From contig OX388349.1 of assembly GCA_947579665.1 (NCBI GenBank), positions 27,250,459 through 27,314,458 on the forward strand: 64,000 nucleotides of DNA, in the 5' to 3' direction. Below the pieces are notes generated by a model. It was not told where the DNA came from. It saw nothing but the letters and a program-made list of their open reading frames with translations, and made no database searches. The stretch's first letter is position 1. Every line of letters starts with the position of its first letter. Positions 1 through 11,576 of the stretch are shown piece by piece. The DNA comes from Sympetrum striolatum. Its lineage: Eukaryota > Arthropoda > Insecta > Odonata > Libellulidae. The position numbers and the translations under genes were made by a program.

Positions 1-1430
1 TTAGAAACCATGAATCAAATACAAATCGTACGGTAAAATAATACAGAATATCATAACACGTAGTTATTGCTTTTTAAAAGAGTGGAATTTATATTTATTT
101 ATGTATATTGGTTAACTTTATTTTATTTCTGTGTTTTCTGACAACATTTCGATTGATATCAGTTTTTTTTTGAAAGCCTTAATTTCTTACTACGTGGCAG
201 ATTTTCTTGCTTAGTAATCGTTCTCAGAAAGCATACATTTTTCAGTTGATCTTCTCTAACTTAAGCGACTACTCCCAAAGTTTATATTACTCTTGTCAGG
301 TAGGAATTTACGGCTGATAAGCTTTTAGTTAGGGACGCAATATATGAGATGTAAAGAGGAAGTTTATGCAAGTTGGTCCGATGGGACTCATAGCAAACTC
401 TATATTAATGTGTACAAAGACAGAAACGTTTATTTGCTGGGAGTTTGTTTGACATAGAATTTAATATGGATCATATAAGAATCTGACCCTATTGAAATAA
501 GTTTTGTTGGAAGAAGACGGTTAGGTATTCCTCAAGACTTTCTATGATATACCAAGTTGTGTAGCATTCAAATTCTCATTTTTAGTACAATTGCATTTTT
601 TGATCAAGTTAGATGATGAAGATTTGCAAGTTTTTGCTCAAACAACAAGAGAAAAAAAGTTTCCTATAGGTATACCAGCCTGATCTTAGGTTCAGTTTGA
701 CAGAATTATTAATTAAAGTGCTCAAATGACATCAGTCACCTGCATTTCAACAACATATCTTCAAATTATAGCTACATTTTTCTTTGAATATGATTGATCT
801 TATGAAGATTTTGTAAAGTAAAAATAGCACTCTAAAAAATAATCTATAGGAGCTAGAGATAAAATTAAAAGGTATTATACTATTATGTGTTTAAAAAATA
901 TTCGGAGAAAACAACCACTTTTAGAAAACAGATGAACTTTAATTAAAATATGTGATGTATGACTGCATTGCCTGTTTTTTTTATTTACGTTGCTCAGATA
1001 ACGATTGAGAAGATGCATTTTATATTGATGCTTTAGCCAACACTATTTCAGTTGCATCTCCTCTCATGAATCAACGATTTAACTATCTTAAACTATTTTT
1101 TATTATTTGCTGAGAATCAAAAATCAGCTACTTTTAAGAGGAAGTACAACGTTTGGTTGAATTTGAAATTTACTTTTTCTTTTAGCTAAGAGAGAGAATA
1201 AAATTTACAAATTGGATATGATATGGGATAAGAGTCAGGGATAACGGGATTCAAGACCTTGTGGAAAGAGTGGTTCGATAAATCAATTTGAATCTACTCG
1301 AATACCTAAAGTTGAGCTGTTTGTTGTAATGTAGGCCAAACTCTTTAACAATAAATATTTGGCCTAATAGTTAGATCACGGAAATATCAATACCTACTTT
1401 AAAATGTATTGAAGTAATTTATATTTCTTT
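1..1430. other. AT-rich DNA without recognisable genes
   Basis: Low-complexity-leaning AT-rich sequence with frequent stops in all six frames. No splice-bounded open segment, transposon terminus or RNA gene signature was recognised here. Short poly-T and poly-A runs are scattered through it. Confidence 0.6.
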
Positions 1431-1433
1431 CAG

Positions 1434-1493
1434 CAAACTGACCACTTCGACCGGAAGACGAATAAGGGTGGTATCTTAAATATATTCAAGTAA
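1434..1493 (+). other. Weak candidate 3'-terminal coding exon
   Basis: A good 3' splice site (pyrimidine-rich run ending TTTCTTTCAG) is followed by an open stretch reading QTDHFDRKTNKGGILNIFK and then TAA at 1491. A second frame is also open for 14 codons, and a possible donor (GTAAAA) lies close to the stop, so the reading is ambiguous. The segment is richer in GC than its surroundings. I do not recognise the peptide and no partner exon was found. It could equally be a chance acceptor in front of a short open stretch. Confidence 0.15.
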
Positions 1494-1499
1494 AATCGG

Positions 1500-2580
1500 T
1501 TTCTTTCGTACAGCTAAGAGCAAGTTTTAATACTTCATGCGTCAACTAATTCATTTTTTTAATGCTTAAGATTGATTGTGTATTACTAGAAATATATTAA
1601 AAGAGAGCACTCAGTAATTTCTAAAGTAGATTGATTACGACCGGTTTTGTGCTCGAGTTGAAGACTCAGTGACGATACCAGTCGTTATAAATTGAGTGTT
1701 GACTTTATTAAATTTTCATTCTCTGAATATATGTATTTCACTCTTTATATTGCGCCATAGACTACTTCAATAAACTATAATAATTACGTTCTACGGATTT
1801 AATTAATTTATACGTTTCTTTTTGTACTTATTTATGTATATATACTTATATTTATAGTGTGTAATTGCTTAATTTTTGTGATCATTTTTAATTTTCTTCT
1901 GAATTCGATGCACTATTTATGATGATGTAATTCCCCACTTAAGGATCATATCTGCTTTCCACGCTAAAGTATAAATACTTCTAGGGCACCTTTCTTTATG
2001 ATGACTGTAAAAGCGGATTCAAACATTTTCATATTTATGTGAGAAAGCTATTTTCAAGAGGTTCTGGTGGTAACTAGGGTGTCCAGAGGTGGAAGTGCCG
2101 AGGAGTAATCGTTTACATCGTAGAAAACATCCGGGGCAATAAAGAAAATGATTTAGTAATTTTTCTTGACAGGGCTTTCGAATGATTCTTGTGCATGCAA
2201 GCCAGCGAATTAATTATTCATATTATATTTTTAAGAAGCATTATTGATATGACGAAGTAAGTCCATGATACTTATATACTTTCATATTTATTTTTTACAT
2301 TATTTGGTGATATTCTCTCTTTCTATATGTATTCTGGGGAATTAGTTGAGCCAATTTTCAAACGCATTCAATTTTTGTTGTGGTTTTAGATTATTTAGTA
2401 AATAATTGCTATCTAATCTTAGTGTACTTTGTGGACAAACGTGGCTAATGGACTAGGTTATTAAATACTATTGTTCAGTAGTTTCATACGTAGGACTTGG
2501 AAACATTGTTTATGTTGGTGTAAAATAACGTCATCACTTCTAGTGACTAACTTCAGCTGCATTGAAGAATACATAAATAA
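1500..2580. other. AT-rich DNA without recognisable genes
   Basis: Nothing is supportable: stops are frequent in all frames, the base composition is AT-rich, and no terminal inverted repeats or RNA gene signals were seen. Confidence 0.55.
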
Positions 2581-3060
2581 ATGAGGTCCTTCGCTTTGGC
2601 AACCCCTACCTCATACCCCCCTTTCCACTTCTTTTACCTCACTCCTTTAGTTCTCTATTTCTACGCGAGATACATCATTCCCTTTCTAGGCCCCTTTCTA
2701 ATTCAGACTCAGACCACTAGATGCCGGCCTCGGGCGCAACTCCCCTTCAGCTGTTTATCGCGTGGGATCCGCCGCTTACCTCCGCAACAACTTCCCCTTT
2801 TCCACGGCCCCTCCACTTCTAAATCAGTCTCCGGGGCAGCGTTCAACAGCTTCCGCTCTCGTCCCTGTTCTTCCGCTCCGTCTCTTCTCCATTCTTCCCT
2901 CTTCTTGTCCTTTGAGAGCTCTTTTCTTCTTGTCTAAACTGTGGCTCTATTATCGCCTTGAGATTCTTTTGCGTTGCAGCCGAAGATTTTGTTTCATTGA
3001 CCCTTAATTGCCGAGGTGACGCCCTTGTGCGCCCCTCTTCCATCTAAACTCGTATGTCGG
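2581..3060. other. GC-richer island with overlapping open frames
   Basis: Composition changes sharply from the AT-rich flanks to a C/T-rich, CpG-containing block. Open frames of 118 and 81 codons on plus and 66 on minus overlap one another. That is what fewer stop codons in GC-richer DNA produces. The translations are rich in Ser, Pro, Leu and Phe, with no domain, and no splice-bounded reading could be made. It may be a conserved regulatory element or old repeat DNA; sequence alone does not decide. Confidence 0.35.
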
Positions 3061-3140
3061 CATCATATTTACACATATAATTTAAAAACAAAATGACAGA
3101 GTGTAGTGTGGGAAAAAAACTTTCCGAATAAAGGTTGACA

Positions 3141-3183
3141 AAGAAAAAACCCACGCTGCGGGAAAACACCGAGGGATAAGGGG
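3141..3183. repeat. Short dispersed repeat, copy 1
   Basis: The core CTGCGGGAAAACACCGAGGG and its flanks resemble 15454-15497, with A-rich lead-in, a CAC(T)G core, GCGGGAAAACA and a purine-rich tail. A shorter match (CGGGAAAACACCG) recurs near 58034. The element type is unknown, and similarity was judged by eye. Confidence 0.3.
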
Positions 3184-3785
3184 GTGAAATAAAACACGAA
3201 AACATGGAAACACATAGAATTCAGCAATCACGAGAATAAAATTACATAAATTACAAATGATTAATTTACAGAATAATAAAAATCATTCATTACAAAAATA
3301 CCATTTACTAATCTTGTGAAAAAACATTAAAACAATCACAATGTCATATTCTACTAATTGATAGTTACCAGGAAATAAAGGTCAGACAGCGGCGTCTGTC
3401 ACATCCACATAGTTTTTAGGAGATGCGTATTTTTCAAATTTATCTCAGTAGGGACAGAAAGATGAAGTAGTAAGAGGAAATGTTAGCTATACCCTATTGT
3501 TTGAATCAAGAAACGAATTTTAAGTCTCCAATAGGTATGTCTACATTAAAATGGTTTGATACAGATATGGGAATATTTATTCTACTATTTTGCGAATGTA
3601 TAGATGATGAAATATCTGATAATGTGCTTCTACGAGGACTGCTTAATTGGATCCCTACCCCAATGGAAGTTACTAACTAGTAGTTGACTAGCGTAGTTAT
3701 CTTCTATGATTATTTTTAAACGAGAAAAATATAAAAACATATTTGTGCTGGATTTATTTGCACATCTTTGTGAGGGTCTCGAAGA
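3184..3785. other. AT-rich DNA, no gene recognised
   Basis: A 66-codon open frame at 3480-3680 has no recognisable domain and no splice or promoter support. I see nothing else. Confidence 0.45.
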
Positions 3786-3787
3786 TT

Positions 3788-3880
3788 ACCGCCGGCCTCG
3801 ATAGCGTAGCTGTTGTTGGAGCTTGTTGTGACAAACACTGCAAAACAGGGGTCTCGGTTTCGGATCCTGGTTAGGCCATA
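3788..3880 (+). repeat. tRNA-derived SINE-like fragment
   Basis: The block opens CCGGCCTCGATAGCGTAGC, resembling an A-box. About 70 bases later comes a B-box-like GGTTTCGGATCC. The opening resembles that of the piece at 46734 (CCGGCCTTGGTAGCC), which suggests a shared family with a class-II (Leu/Ser-type) tRNA-like head. No clover-leaf can be drawn and the 3' boundary is unclear. Confidence 0.35.
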
Positions 3881-4130
3881 TGAGTTAAAAATTAATTTTT
3901 TTGTAAGAATAGTAATTTTTAATAATAATACGGCTAATAAAGAAAGAGAAAATTATTATTATTGGGATCCAAATTCCTGGAGAGTCCAGAATATAGTACG
4001 GAAATAAATTTCACCTAACCTTAGATTTGTATGGTATTTCATTTATATGATTTTAATTAAGCACCGTCAAGGTAGTTAGTTAGTTAGAGCAATTTTTATT
4101 TTGTAAAATTTCAATGTTTCATTAGTCATT

Positions 4131-4149
4131 CAATTCAATTCAATTCAAT
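4131..4149. repeat. CAATT pentanucleotide microsatellite
   Basis: About four tandem CAATT units, the last one imperfect, in AT-rich DNA. Confidence 0.8.
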
Positions 4150-4336
4150 AGAATACACAAGTAAACAAAATAAAAACTATATATTTATAATTTTCTTGAT
4201 TGTTTGTAACTGACAAATCTTACCCATCGCTCATCAATTTTTACACCAGCAGCAAGGGACATGATTAGAAAAATATTTTAGAAAATCAGGTGAAGATGGT
4301 TCTGGAAGAATTTTCATCGTGTTCGCTCATATTTTT

Positions 4337-4367
4337 ACTTTCTCCATATACGAAGTATAGAGAAAGT
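4337..4367. repeat. Terminal stem-loop of composite element, copy 1
   Basis: ACTTTCTC pairs with GAGAAAGT and inner TATAC pairs with GTATA around a GAA loop, with a two-base CA bulge. The same hairpin is found in the other copy at 36433-36463. A hairpin near one terminus is a feature of Helitron-type elements. Confidence 0.7.
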
Positions 4368-4460
4368 ATTGTTTTCATGAAAAAAATCGACTTCGAGATT
4401 TCAACGGAAATACATGTTTTGGGGTCCCTAGAACACGTTTTAACCATTTTCGGAATGATG

Positions 4461-4490
4461 TCTGTGTGTATGTGTGTGTGTGTGTGTGTG
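4461..4490. repeat. GT microsatellite inside composite element
   Basis: A nearly pure GT run of about 15 units, interrupted once by TA. The equivalent position in the other copy is a longer, purer CA run (36308-36337). The microsatellite is therefore carried by the mobile element rather than arising at the locus. Confidence 0.9.
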
Positions 4491-4495
4491 ATATT

Positions 4496-5444
4496 GGGCG
4501 CTCTAACGTGAAAACTATTGGTCGTATCAATACCAAAATTCATATATAGTACTGTGGTGTGTGCTGTCAGAGTTGATTAGTTTTTGGAGTAAATCGGTTA
4601 ACCTGAAGTCGAGCTTCATTCATTAAAGCTCATTTCCGGTTTTCAAAATATCTCCATAAATATGATATATAGGAATATTGTATACCCCATAAAAGTTTTA
4701 GATAATGTGTTGTTCTATAACTTTTGTTTTTAACATAGTTTTGTATCACCGGTTGATTAGGAGTTATTCGTGAAATACTGATAAACCGGAAGTAGCTGAT
4801 TATGTACTTCGTGGGCGCTCTAACATGAAAACTGTTACTCGGATCAACACCAAATTTCATGTATAATATTTTGGTTGGTGTCGTTAGAGTTAATTAGGTT
4901 TTGGAGTAAATCGGTTAACTGAAAGTCGAGCTTCATTCTTCGAAGCTCATTTCAGGTTTTCAAAATATCTCCATAAATATGATATGTAGGTATAAATATT
5001 ATTTATAAACGTTTTAGAAAATAAAATTTACTATGACTTTTGTATGAAACATATTTTTGTATCACTGATTGTGTAGGAGTTATTTGTGAAATACTTTTAA
5101 ACCGGAAGTTGCTAATTATGTACGTTGTGGGCGCTCTAACATGAAAACTATTTGTTGGATCAACACCAAATTTCATATATAGTATTTTGGTTGGTGTCGT
5201 TAGAGTTAATTAGGTTTTGGAGTAAATCGGTTAACCGAAAGTCGAGCTTCATTCTTCGAAGCTCATCTCCGGTTTTCAAAATATCTCCATAAATATGATA
5301 TGTAGGTATAAATATTATTTATAAACGTTTTAGAAAATAAAATTTACTATGACTTTTGTATGAAACATATTTTTGTATCACTGATTGTGTAGGAGTTATT
5401 TGTGAAATACTGATAAACCGGAAGTTGCTGATTATGTACGTTGT
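4496..5444. repeat. Three tandem ~316-bp units
   Basis: Unit starts are 4496, 4813 and 5129, with lengths 317, 316 and 316. Each has the same order of blocks: GGGCGCTCTAAC, a CACCAAATTTCAT-like block, TTTTGGAGTAAATCGGTTAA, GTCGAGCTTCATT, TCAAAATATCTCCATAAATA and AAACCGGAAGT. Units 2 and 3 are almost identical, while unit 1 is more diverged and resembles the first unit of the other copy. This points to a recent duplication of the second unit in this copy. A partial fourth start (GGGCGCTCT) occurs at 5445. Confidence 0.9.
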
Positions 5445-5667
5445 GGGCGCTCTGGGCGCTGGGGCGAAAGGCCATTTCATCGTTTTTCATCGAAATTGTC
5501 CCGAAAAACATTATTTATAATGTTTATGACGTAAAAGATAATATGAAAGAAATGAATCACTTATCTTCCAAGTTTAGATTGAATATAGAGATCGAAAATA
5601 CTGTCGTAGATAAATATTTATATCTTATATATGGAGAAAGTCATGTGCTGGCCACATCAGATTTTTT

Positions 5668-8012
5668 CGTACTGTTTTCATTATCTCTAGTTTCTTTTTT
5701 TTGGGAACGTATTATCTTATATTTATTTACATATCGCGACTTATAGGATGTCCATTTATGCTACGATCTCCGGGGACTCGTGACTTATGCAACGGAAATC
5801 GGATTCCTATTTTCATCCTCGGCTCCATGTTCAAACTCATGACTTTGAAATCTCAATGTCCCTTTTTTCCATCCCAGGACCAACTTAAATGCATTTCACT
5901 GAACATGGCAGAGCGCTTTTTTGGGAGAAGTTCTTTTTAACAATGATTATTTGAAAAGTTTACAAATAATCGGCTTTCTAAACTTGCCACTTGTTTATTC
6001 TTCCTGTACATTAAGTCGTTTGAGACATAAACGGACTGTTATGAAAACCTTATAATCAACAGTGAATTTAATACTTTCATAACAAGCAAGTTTTAGTGTT
6101 AACAAGCTTTTGAGCTACTAATGACAGTTTTGAGGGATTGCGATTAGAGCAGAAACCTCTGATTAGAATTTAAAGCAAAAAATGAAAATTTCCCTATGAC
6201 TTATGTTCCTTGAATCATGCTCCGCGTTAACTATAATACCTTTAGTTAGGCGAGAAAACAAAATACTAATTTCTTTTTGGTCTTTTAATCAGTTTCACTT
6301 AATAAATATCAAATGCTAATCACGTTACGTATCATACACGAAAATCCTTGGCATACATTGAGGCCTTAGATTTGACGAGTCATTCAGCCATTAATTGTGT
6401 ATGATCTCCAGTGAATTAAATAGTTCAGCAATTTTGAAGTTGTTGAAAAAAGTAAAGGAAGGCGGTGAATACGACTCATAATTAAATGGATGACTTTTAG
6501 CGAATTTTGCCTTAATTTTAATTCTTATCAACTGGATAGGAAACTCAAAGAACGAATATTTTGCGGCCAAAATGACCCAATACAAAATGCGAGAACGGAA
6601 ATGTTTTTCTTCCCGGATTACTTAGAGATGAAACAGATTAATGAGCGGAAGTCACAGTAAGCGGGAACCAAATCTCGAATTAGCAAAGGCTCGAGGTCTC
6701 ATCCTTACATAAAATATTTCTGGAACTTGTTTGCGTTTCCGGACTGGCAATAAAGCATTGAAGCACACTTTCAAAGTCCAAAAGATAAAAGTTTCCTGTT
6801 TTAAATCCACTCGGATGAGGATTTCCAACTCTCGCATAGTGAGTGTAAATAACTAGAGAGGAAAATGTAACGGATTTCGACACTTTTCCTGTTTTCCTGT
6901 TTATGTATGCTTGAATTAGCTGTTTACTTTTACGTGACGAGCAAAATTTTGTAATGCATCAGAGGGAATAATCAGTGCCCAAATTAGTTTGTAAACACAT
7001 AAATCCTTTCATTTGCATGAAAGACAAACTGTGCATTGTTTACAGAATGTGGTTGAATTGTGAATTGAGTTCAAACGGAATGAGATAATGATGCAGAAAC
7101 AGATTTTGTTTATAGAACGGAATCGTTATGCTAAATTATATGCAGAGGCTTTGGAAAGTTGGTGTATGTGTATGCATTAAAATATTAGGAGCATGATCTA
7201 TCAATGTATAATAATTGTAGAAATTATCTGTCATGTATATTATTGAAAATATAAGGCCATTGCTACAAATGCACACCAGAAACCAAGTAAACATTTGGTG
7301 TTTGAACTATGGATTCTCTGCTTAAACGTTTTTGTGTTCTCCACAAAGTTCAGGGGGAAAACATTCGGTCTAATTTGGAAGCAATTATTCCTTGTATACG
7401 ACTTTCTAAACCTACCACACACTACTTTTTTAACATTACCGTTCATATCTTTTTCTAGTTAGATAGAAGTCGCCCATAAATGTTGAGTTCGTAACTACAA
7501 GTCGAGATTACTTTGTTTCTTTCCCATAAGGGCTGCTGCCGTGGAAAATAGCATTCGAATTATAAAAGGTTTAAATCAAGATACCATATACTAAGAAAAA
7601 AATTAAATTCAGTCATAAAATAAATCTTTCTTTGTTAGGAAAACGAGTAAATTTATATCTTAAATAAAATGGGTGACCAGTAGAAACAAAACTGTAATTT
7701 TAATTTTATTTCTGTATTTTAGAGATAGGAAGAATTAATAACCGCAAAATTGGTTCCCTATGTTGTGACAGTAATCGTATTTTCACGGTTAAGGAATACC
7801 GACGTTAATATCAGTTTCTATGTAACTATTATGGAAATGGAAGGGCAAAAACTTAGTGCAAGTTCCACGAAATATTTTTTTTAGCGACATTATCAACTCG
7901 CATAGTCATCATCATGAACTAGCTGATAAATATTTCGTGAAGCTTGTAGTACGTTTTTCTTTTTCTATTTCTGTAATGAAGATCCACAAAGTTACGGCTA
8001 CAGCGCTTGGTT
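5668..8012. other. AT-rich DNA without recognisable genes
   Basis: Scattered open frames of up to about 79 codons have no domains. No terminal repeats, RNA gene signatures or convincing splice-bounded exons were found. Confidence 0.5.
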
Positions 8013-8128
8013 TTATTTATTCAAATTCAAATTATTCAAATTACGCTGCGATTAGGCCATCAGGCCTTGTGGCAGCGGTACAGGTGGAAATACAAAATTA
8101 CAAACGATTGCCTGGCATTCGCCCATAG
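8013..8128 (-). repeat. Retroposon 3'-end fragment with TTTA-type tail, copy 1
   Basis: A TTTATTTATTCAAATT lead is followed by TACGCTGCGATTAGGCCATC, a GTGGCAG block and TTGCCTGGCATTCGCCCA. The same order recurs at 11577-11736. Read on the minus strand, the unit ends in an AAAT-rich tail, as LINE or SINE 3' ends often do. No coding part is attached and the family was not identified. Confidence 0.6.
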
Positions 8129-8533
8129 TATCATAATTTCTGCACGGTAAGAATATTTTGTCATCTAATAACAGTTAAAATATATTCTATTTAATTTCAT
8201 AAAAACTCTATTAGCGAAATCATATGCTGTAATAAAACATTTGGGTAATTATTTGTGTTTATGTTGAACTTTCTGATATAAATGAAAGATAGATTCTTGT
8301 TTATCCTCTACCAAATGTCAAACTAAAATATTCCATTCGTCAGAATATGGTTTCAGGAAACAATTACTATTATGTTTGGATGAAACTAAGAGTCCAACTA
8401 ATCGAAAGAAGCATTACAGTCACTGTAAGGGTATCAAGTCATTAAGAAATAAAACGGGGAGCTTTTACTTCTCTTCTTAAAACTTCTTCAATTGAAAATT
8501 TTGCTCATATTGATTATTCTCTTCCGAAAAATA

Positions 8534-8978
8534 TCAAGCAATTAGAATCACCGTATTGTCATAGACAAATATTTGCGCTGAAAATTCATGAACCCTTTGC
8601 GTAGGTTGGAAAATGCCTTCCAAACTCCGATATCCTCTTGTCTCGCTGCAAATCTCTTCGGAAAACGGCTCCACCATCTCGGAAGTAAATATTGAAACGG
8701 CAAATTCACAAACGCTCTCCTCTGGGAGAAAAATGAGACGAAATATAACTGGAGGAGTAGAAGACCTTCTTAGTGCCCGGAGGAAGCACAAGGTCTTGCA
8801 ATCAATTCCAGCTGGAGCGTCATCTTTAATGAATTTACTAATGCGATGCTCAAAGAATAGACGGCGAATTATCGTCTGTTCCCTTGTTAAGAATCTTCGA
8901 TCGGACCGAAGGAAATGCAACTCTTGGTCTTCAGTCTTTATTTTTCTGCCTTCTATGCGATTAATTCGCTTTATATAA
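8534..8978. other. GC-richer island, open in both strands
   Basis: Open frames of 121 codons (plus, 8613-8978) and 128 codons (minus, 8534-8920) overlap almost completely, so at most one could be real. Neither shows a known motif. The plus frame is rich in Ser and Arg, the minus frame in Arg, Phe and Glu. No strong acceptor or donor pair frames either. Composition is clearly richer in GC and CpG than the flanks. A lone exon, a conserved non-coding element or chance are all possible. Confidence 0.3.
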
Positions 8979-9479
8979 TATCTCTATATTTTTCCCTTAT
9001 TTACCATATCCAACTTCTTTTCCTTAAAAATCCTGAAATTTATGAAAATAAAAACAAAGTCTGAATTAATTCGCATTTAACAATAATTATACCTTTTTGG
9101 ACGTTCATGTTACCACCTAATCTATAAATGTAGGTATGTTTATGTTATATATGTGTAGCTATTTTTTCTTTTTCGCTACAGCTACTTATATTCAATTAAA
9201 ATATTGATCCACTTTCTGTTTATTCAACCACATATATTTCTTATCTATCTTATCTTATTCAATCATATGTATTCAAGTATATGTTTCTAATAACCACTAC
9301 TATGCTAATATTCTATAATTGCAATGGAACATCAATTTTTATCAAAGAAAAACAAACTCTCTTATAATCTCTTATAATTCTCTCTTTATAAATACAACTG
9401 AAAAAGGTGAAGCTAAAATTTAAAAAATAGTATTGGCGATTAAGTTACATCAGTTCTTTGTGAATTTACCATTTCATTT
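8979..9479. other. AT-rich DNA, nothing recognised
   Basis: Very AT-rich, with dense stops on both strands and no element termini seen. Confidence 0.55.
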
Positions 9480-9766
9480 GTCCTTTGTATCATCCATTAA
9501 CTCTTAACTTGCATTTGAGCTCAGTTTCCTCCTTGCATCTTTTATTCGATAACTATCTTTTGTAATCAAACCCCTATATCTTACGTTCTCACTTCCTCTG
9601 CCTTTTTTCTATCTCTACATTGAAATCCCTTTATTCTCCCATCACATTATTTTGTTTCTATCGACTCAGCTTGACTCTTCTAACGGTAGACCCATATCTT
9701 AAAAGCCTTTACTCTCGTACTTTCTAATTTATCGTGACTCAAGCTTCAAACATACAGCAAAACACT
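9480..9766 (-). pseudogene. Decayed LINE reverse-transcriptase C-terminal region
   Basis: Translated on the minus strand from about 9764 downward, the sequence gives a broken reading with stops. It keeps the order of the C-terminal region seen in many arthropod non-LTR polymerases: a piece ending MFEA, then VTIN and KVRE in the position of the usual Trp-Thr/Lys-Arg-Glu segment, then TVRRVKLSR where families have the YRR-(I/M)-L-K/R-(I/L)-S motif. About 30 codons later IEKRQRK resembles the following Lys/Arg-rich segment. Several in-frame stops show it is dead. The family match rests on remembered consensus and no search was run. The strong pyrimidine bias of the plus strand here fits an A/G-rich LINE sense strand. 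Confidence 0.45.
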
Positions 9767-9799
9767 AAAGACTAGGCATTTCTAGACCAGAGGAAGACT

Positions 9800-11570
9800 T
9801 CCTCCTCTGATACCCTTCGCAGCATCAAGCATCACTAGGCCCCTCTCTTAAAGGAAGCTTTATTGCTCTCCTTTATCTACCCTAGTGACCAAAGGGAAAG
9901 ATGCTTGGATGATTTTTACAATAAGATGTGATCTCTCCGTGCCGTATAAAATCGCAAAGGAAATCGAAATTGAAAGAAATCTAACTAAGCCTGCAGTCGA
10001 ACATGGACCCCTCGGGTGGATGCTCTAATTATAATGTTTTTTTTTCTTTAAAAGATAGCTCAATAGTTAAGCAGCCAACCGGTATTTATCGTAGAATAGT
10101 CAGGTTTCATCACAACTCTCGTAAGTGTTTTACGTCCGTTATACTTTTAATATTTTTTTAAACTTTCATGAGTGAAGTTTCATTTAAAATGACTTTATAG
10201 AAGCAACGGTTATTAATCTAGGAAAAATTAAGTATGTTTTCCGTTAGCTCAAGTGTGATTGCGTGTATGGGAATCCTTTAGTTCTGATGAATAATGTCGG
10301 GATGACAGAACAGGGTGAGGTATAACGGGACAGTTTTGTATTATCCAGGATGTGCGACTTTATTTCCCTTCAATACCCATGTAATTGATAATTTTGCGTG
10401 ATAAGGGTATTTCTTGGATGGAGAGAAAGATTAAAATTAAATATTCTAAGTCTCCATTCCTTACTTCCACCTCATTCTTATTCCCCTTTCTCTAATACAT
10501 TTTGGGGCTCGTCTCTTGTAAAATTTCCTCGACTCGCTCACCGCCGTGAAGAATTTCCGTCGATTTTTCTCTCACCAGAGACCGAAGTCGTAATTGGTCG
10601 CCACGGGAATAGCCTCAATCCTTAATGAGGGGAATAATGGAGGAATCTGAAACGGAAGGATCTCCGAGATGATGAGGCGCAAGGATTCAGGGATCTTTGG
10701 AAGAATGAAGAGATAGAGGGGGGAGTAGGGAGGAAGGAAAGTGCATTTGAGCGAAGGTCTGGAAATTCGTTAACAGGTTAGGGGACGGATGATTTAACCA
10801 ATTACGGTGACAAGAGATGGATTAGTGAAGGGGAGTGTTTTCCTCCTCCTGTTCATTCAAGTTAACAACGTACCAGAACCAAAATTGATTTTTCTAATCC
10901 ACCCTGCATCTGTCAGATTTTTACATGCGACCTGAAATTTATATATAAATTATTCATTATATTATATATAGTTATACATAAATTGTATGTAGCACATCTT
11001 GAGATTTTGAAACCATTCATTGAGTTCTCGCACGTTCATTTCTCTTTTGTTCGCTTTCTTTTAATATTAAGGATGCAGAAGTTAGTTTGGATATTTTAAA
11101 ATCAACATGCAAATAATTTTGCTGCAAAGAAGTACAGAATATTTTATTGAATTACCATTTTCGTAACCATATCTGTAAGGTATAATTTACCTAAATGTAT
11201 TTTCATTGGAATTTTGCTAAACTGTTCATTTTGATTAAGTCGTGGCATTGATAAGACATTGAAACTTATATTCACATTATTCCGTCAACATCTCCAAATA
11301 TCTGAAAGGCAGAACAAGAGGCAGCGTTAACATATTATTTTTTCTTATGGACTTCCCATTGCAGGCGACTTGTCAACTGCGGTTGATCCAGACTTACATA
11401 AAATCTCTCCTTCTATTGATTAATTCAATATAGAAGACATTAGCGGATGTACACAGTTATTAGAATGGTGGTAAGGATAAGTTGGGATATTTTTCTCTGT
11501 TTTCAATTATTGCCTCCATGTTTTATATAACCTTTAACCTTTATGCATAATTACTTCATCAATATAAGGC
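9800..11570. other. Mixed-composition DNA without recognisable genes
   Basis: Includes a moderately GC-richer purine-rich block around 10390-10860 (GA-rich, no coding quality) and AT-rich stretches elsewhere. A 75-codon open frame at 10398-10625 lacks any motif. Confidence 0.45.
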
Positions 11571-11576
11571 AATACC

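Larger units (their letters stand above)
4337..5667 (-). mobile_element. Composite non-autonomous element, copy 1 (three tandem units)
   Basis: This 1.3-kb repeat matches 35454-36484 in inverted orientation. In plus-strand order it has a terminal stem-loop (4337-4367), a conserved ~95-bp leader, a GT microsatellite (4461-4490), three tandem ~316-bp units starting at 4496, 4813 and 5129 (each opening GGGCGCTCTAAC, or GGGCG at the first), a unique ~200-bp tail, and an end reading ATATGGAGAAAGTCATGTGC. ACTTTCTCCATAT near one end and ATATGGAGAAAGT near the other form subterminal inverted repeats. No protein is encoded; open frames inside it are incidental. The plan (subterminal inverted repeats, microsatellite, tandem core, stem-loop near one end) resembles Helentron-associated elements of the DINE-1/HINE type, but it could be another kind of MITE. 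The minus strand is assigned on the assumption that the stem-loop marks the 3' end. Confidence 0.75.

Noticed and set aside
4286..5746. Several open frames of 73-101 codons
   Set aside because: They lie within or across the composite element, including its microsatellite and tandem units. Incidental.
8534..8920. Pair of 121- and 128-codon frames on opposite strands
   Set aside because: Near-complete overlap on opposite strands without motifs indicates few stops in GC-richer DNA, not genes.
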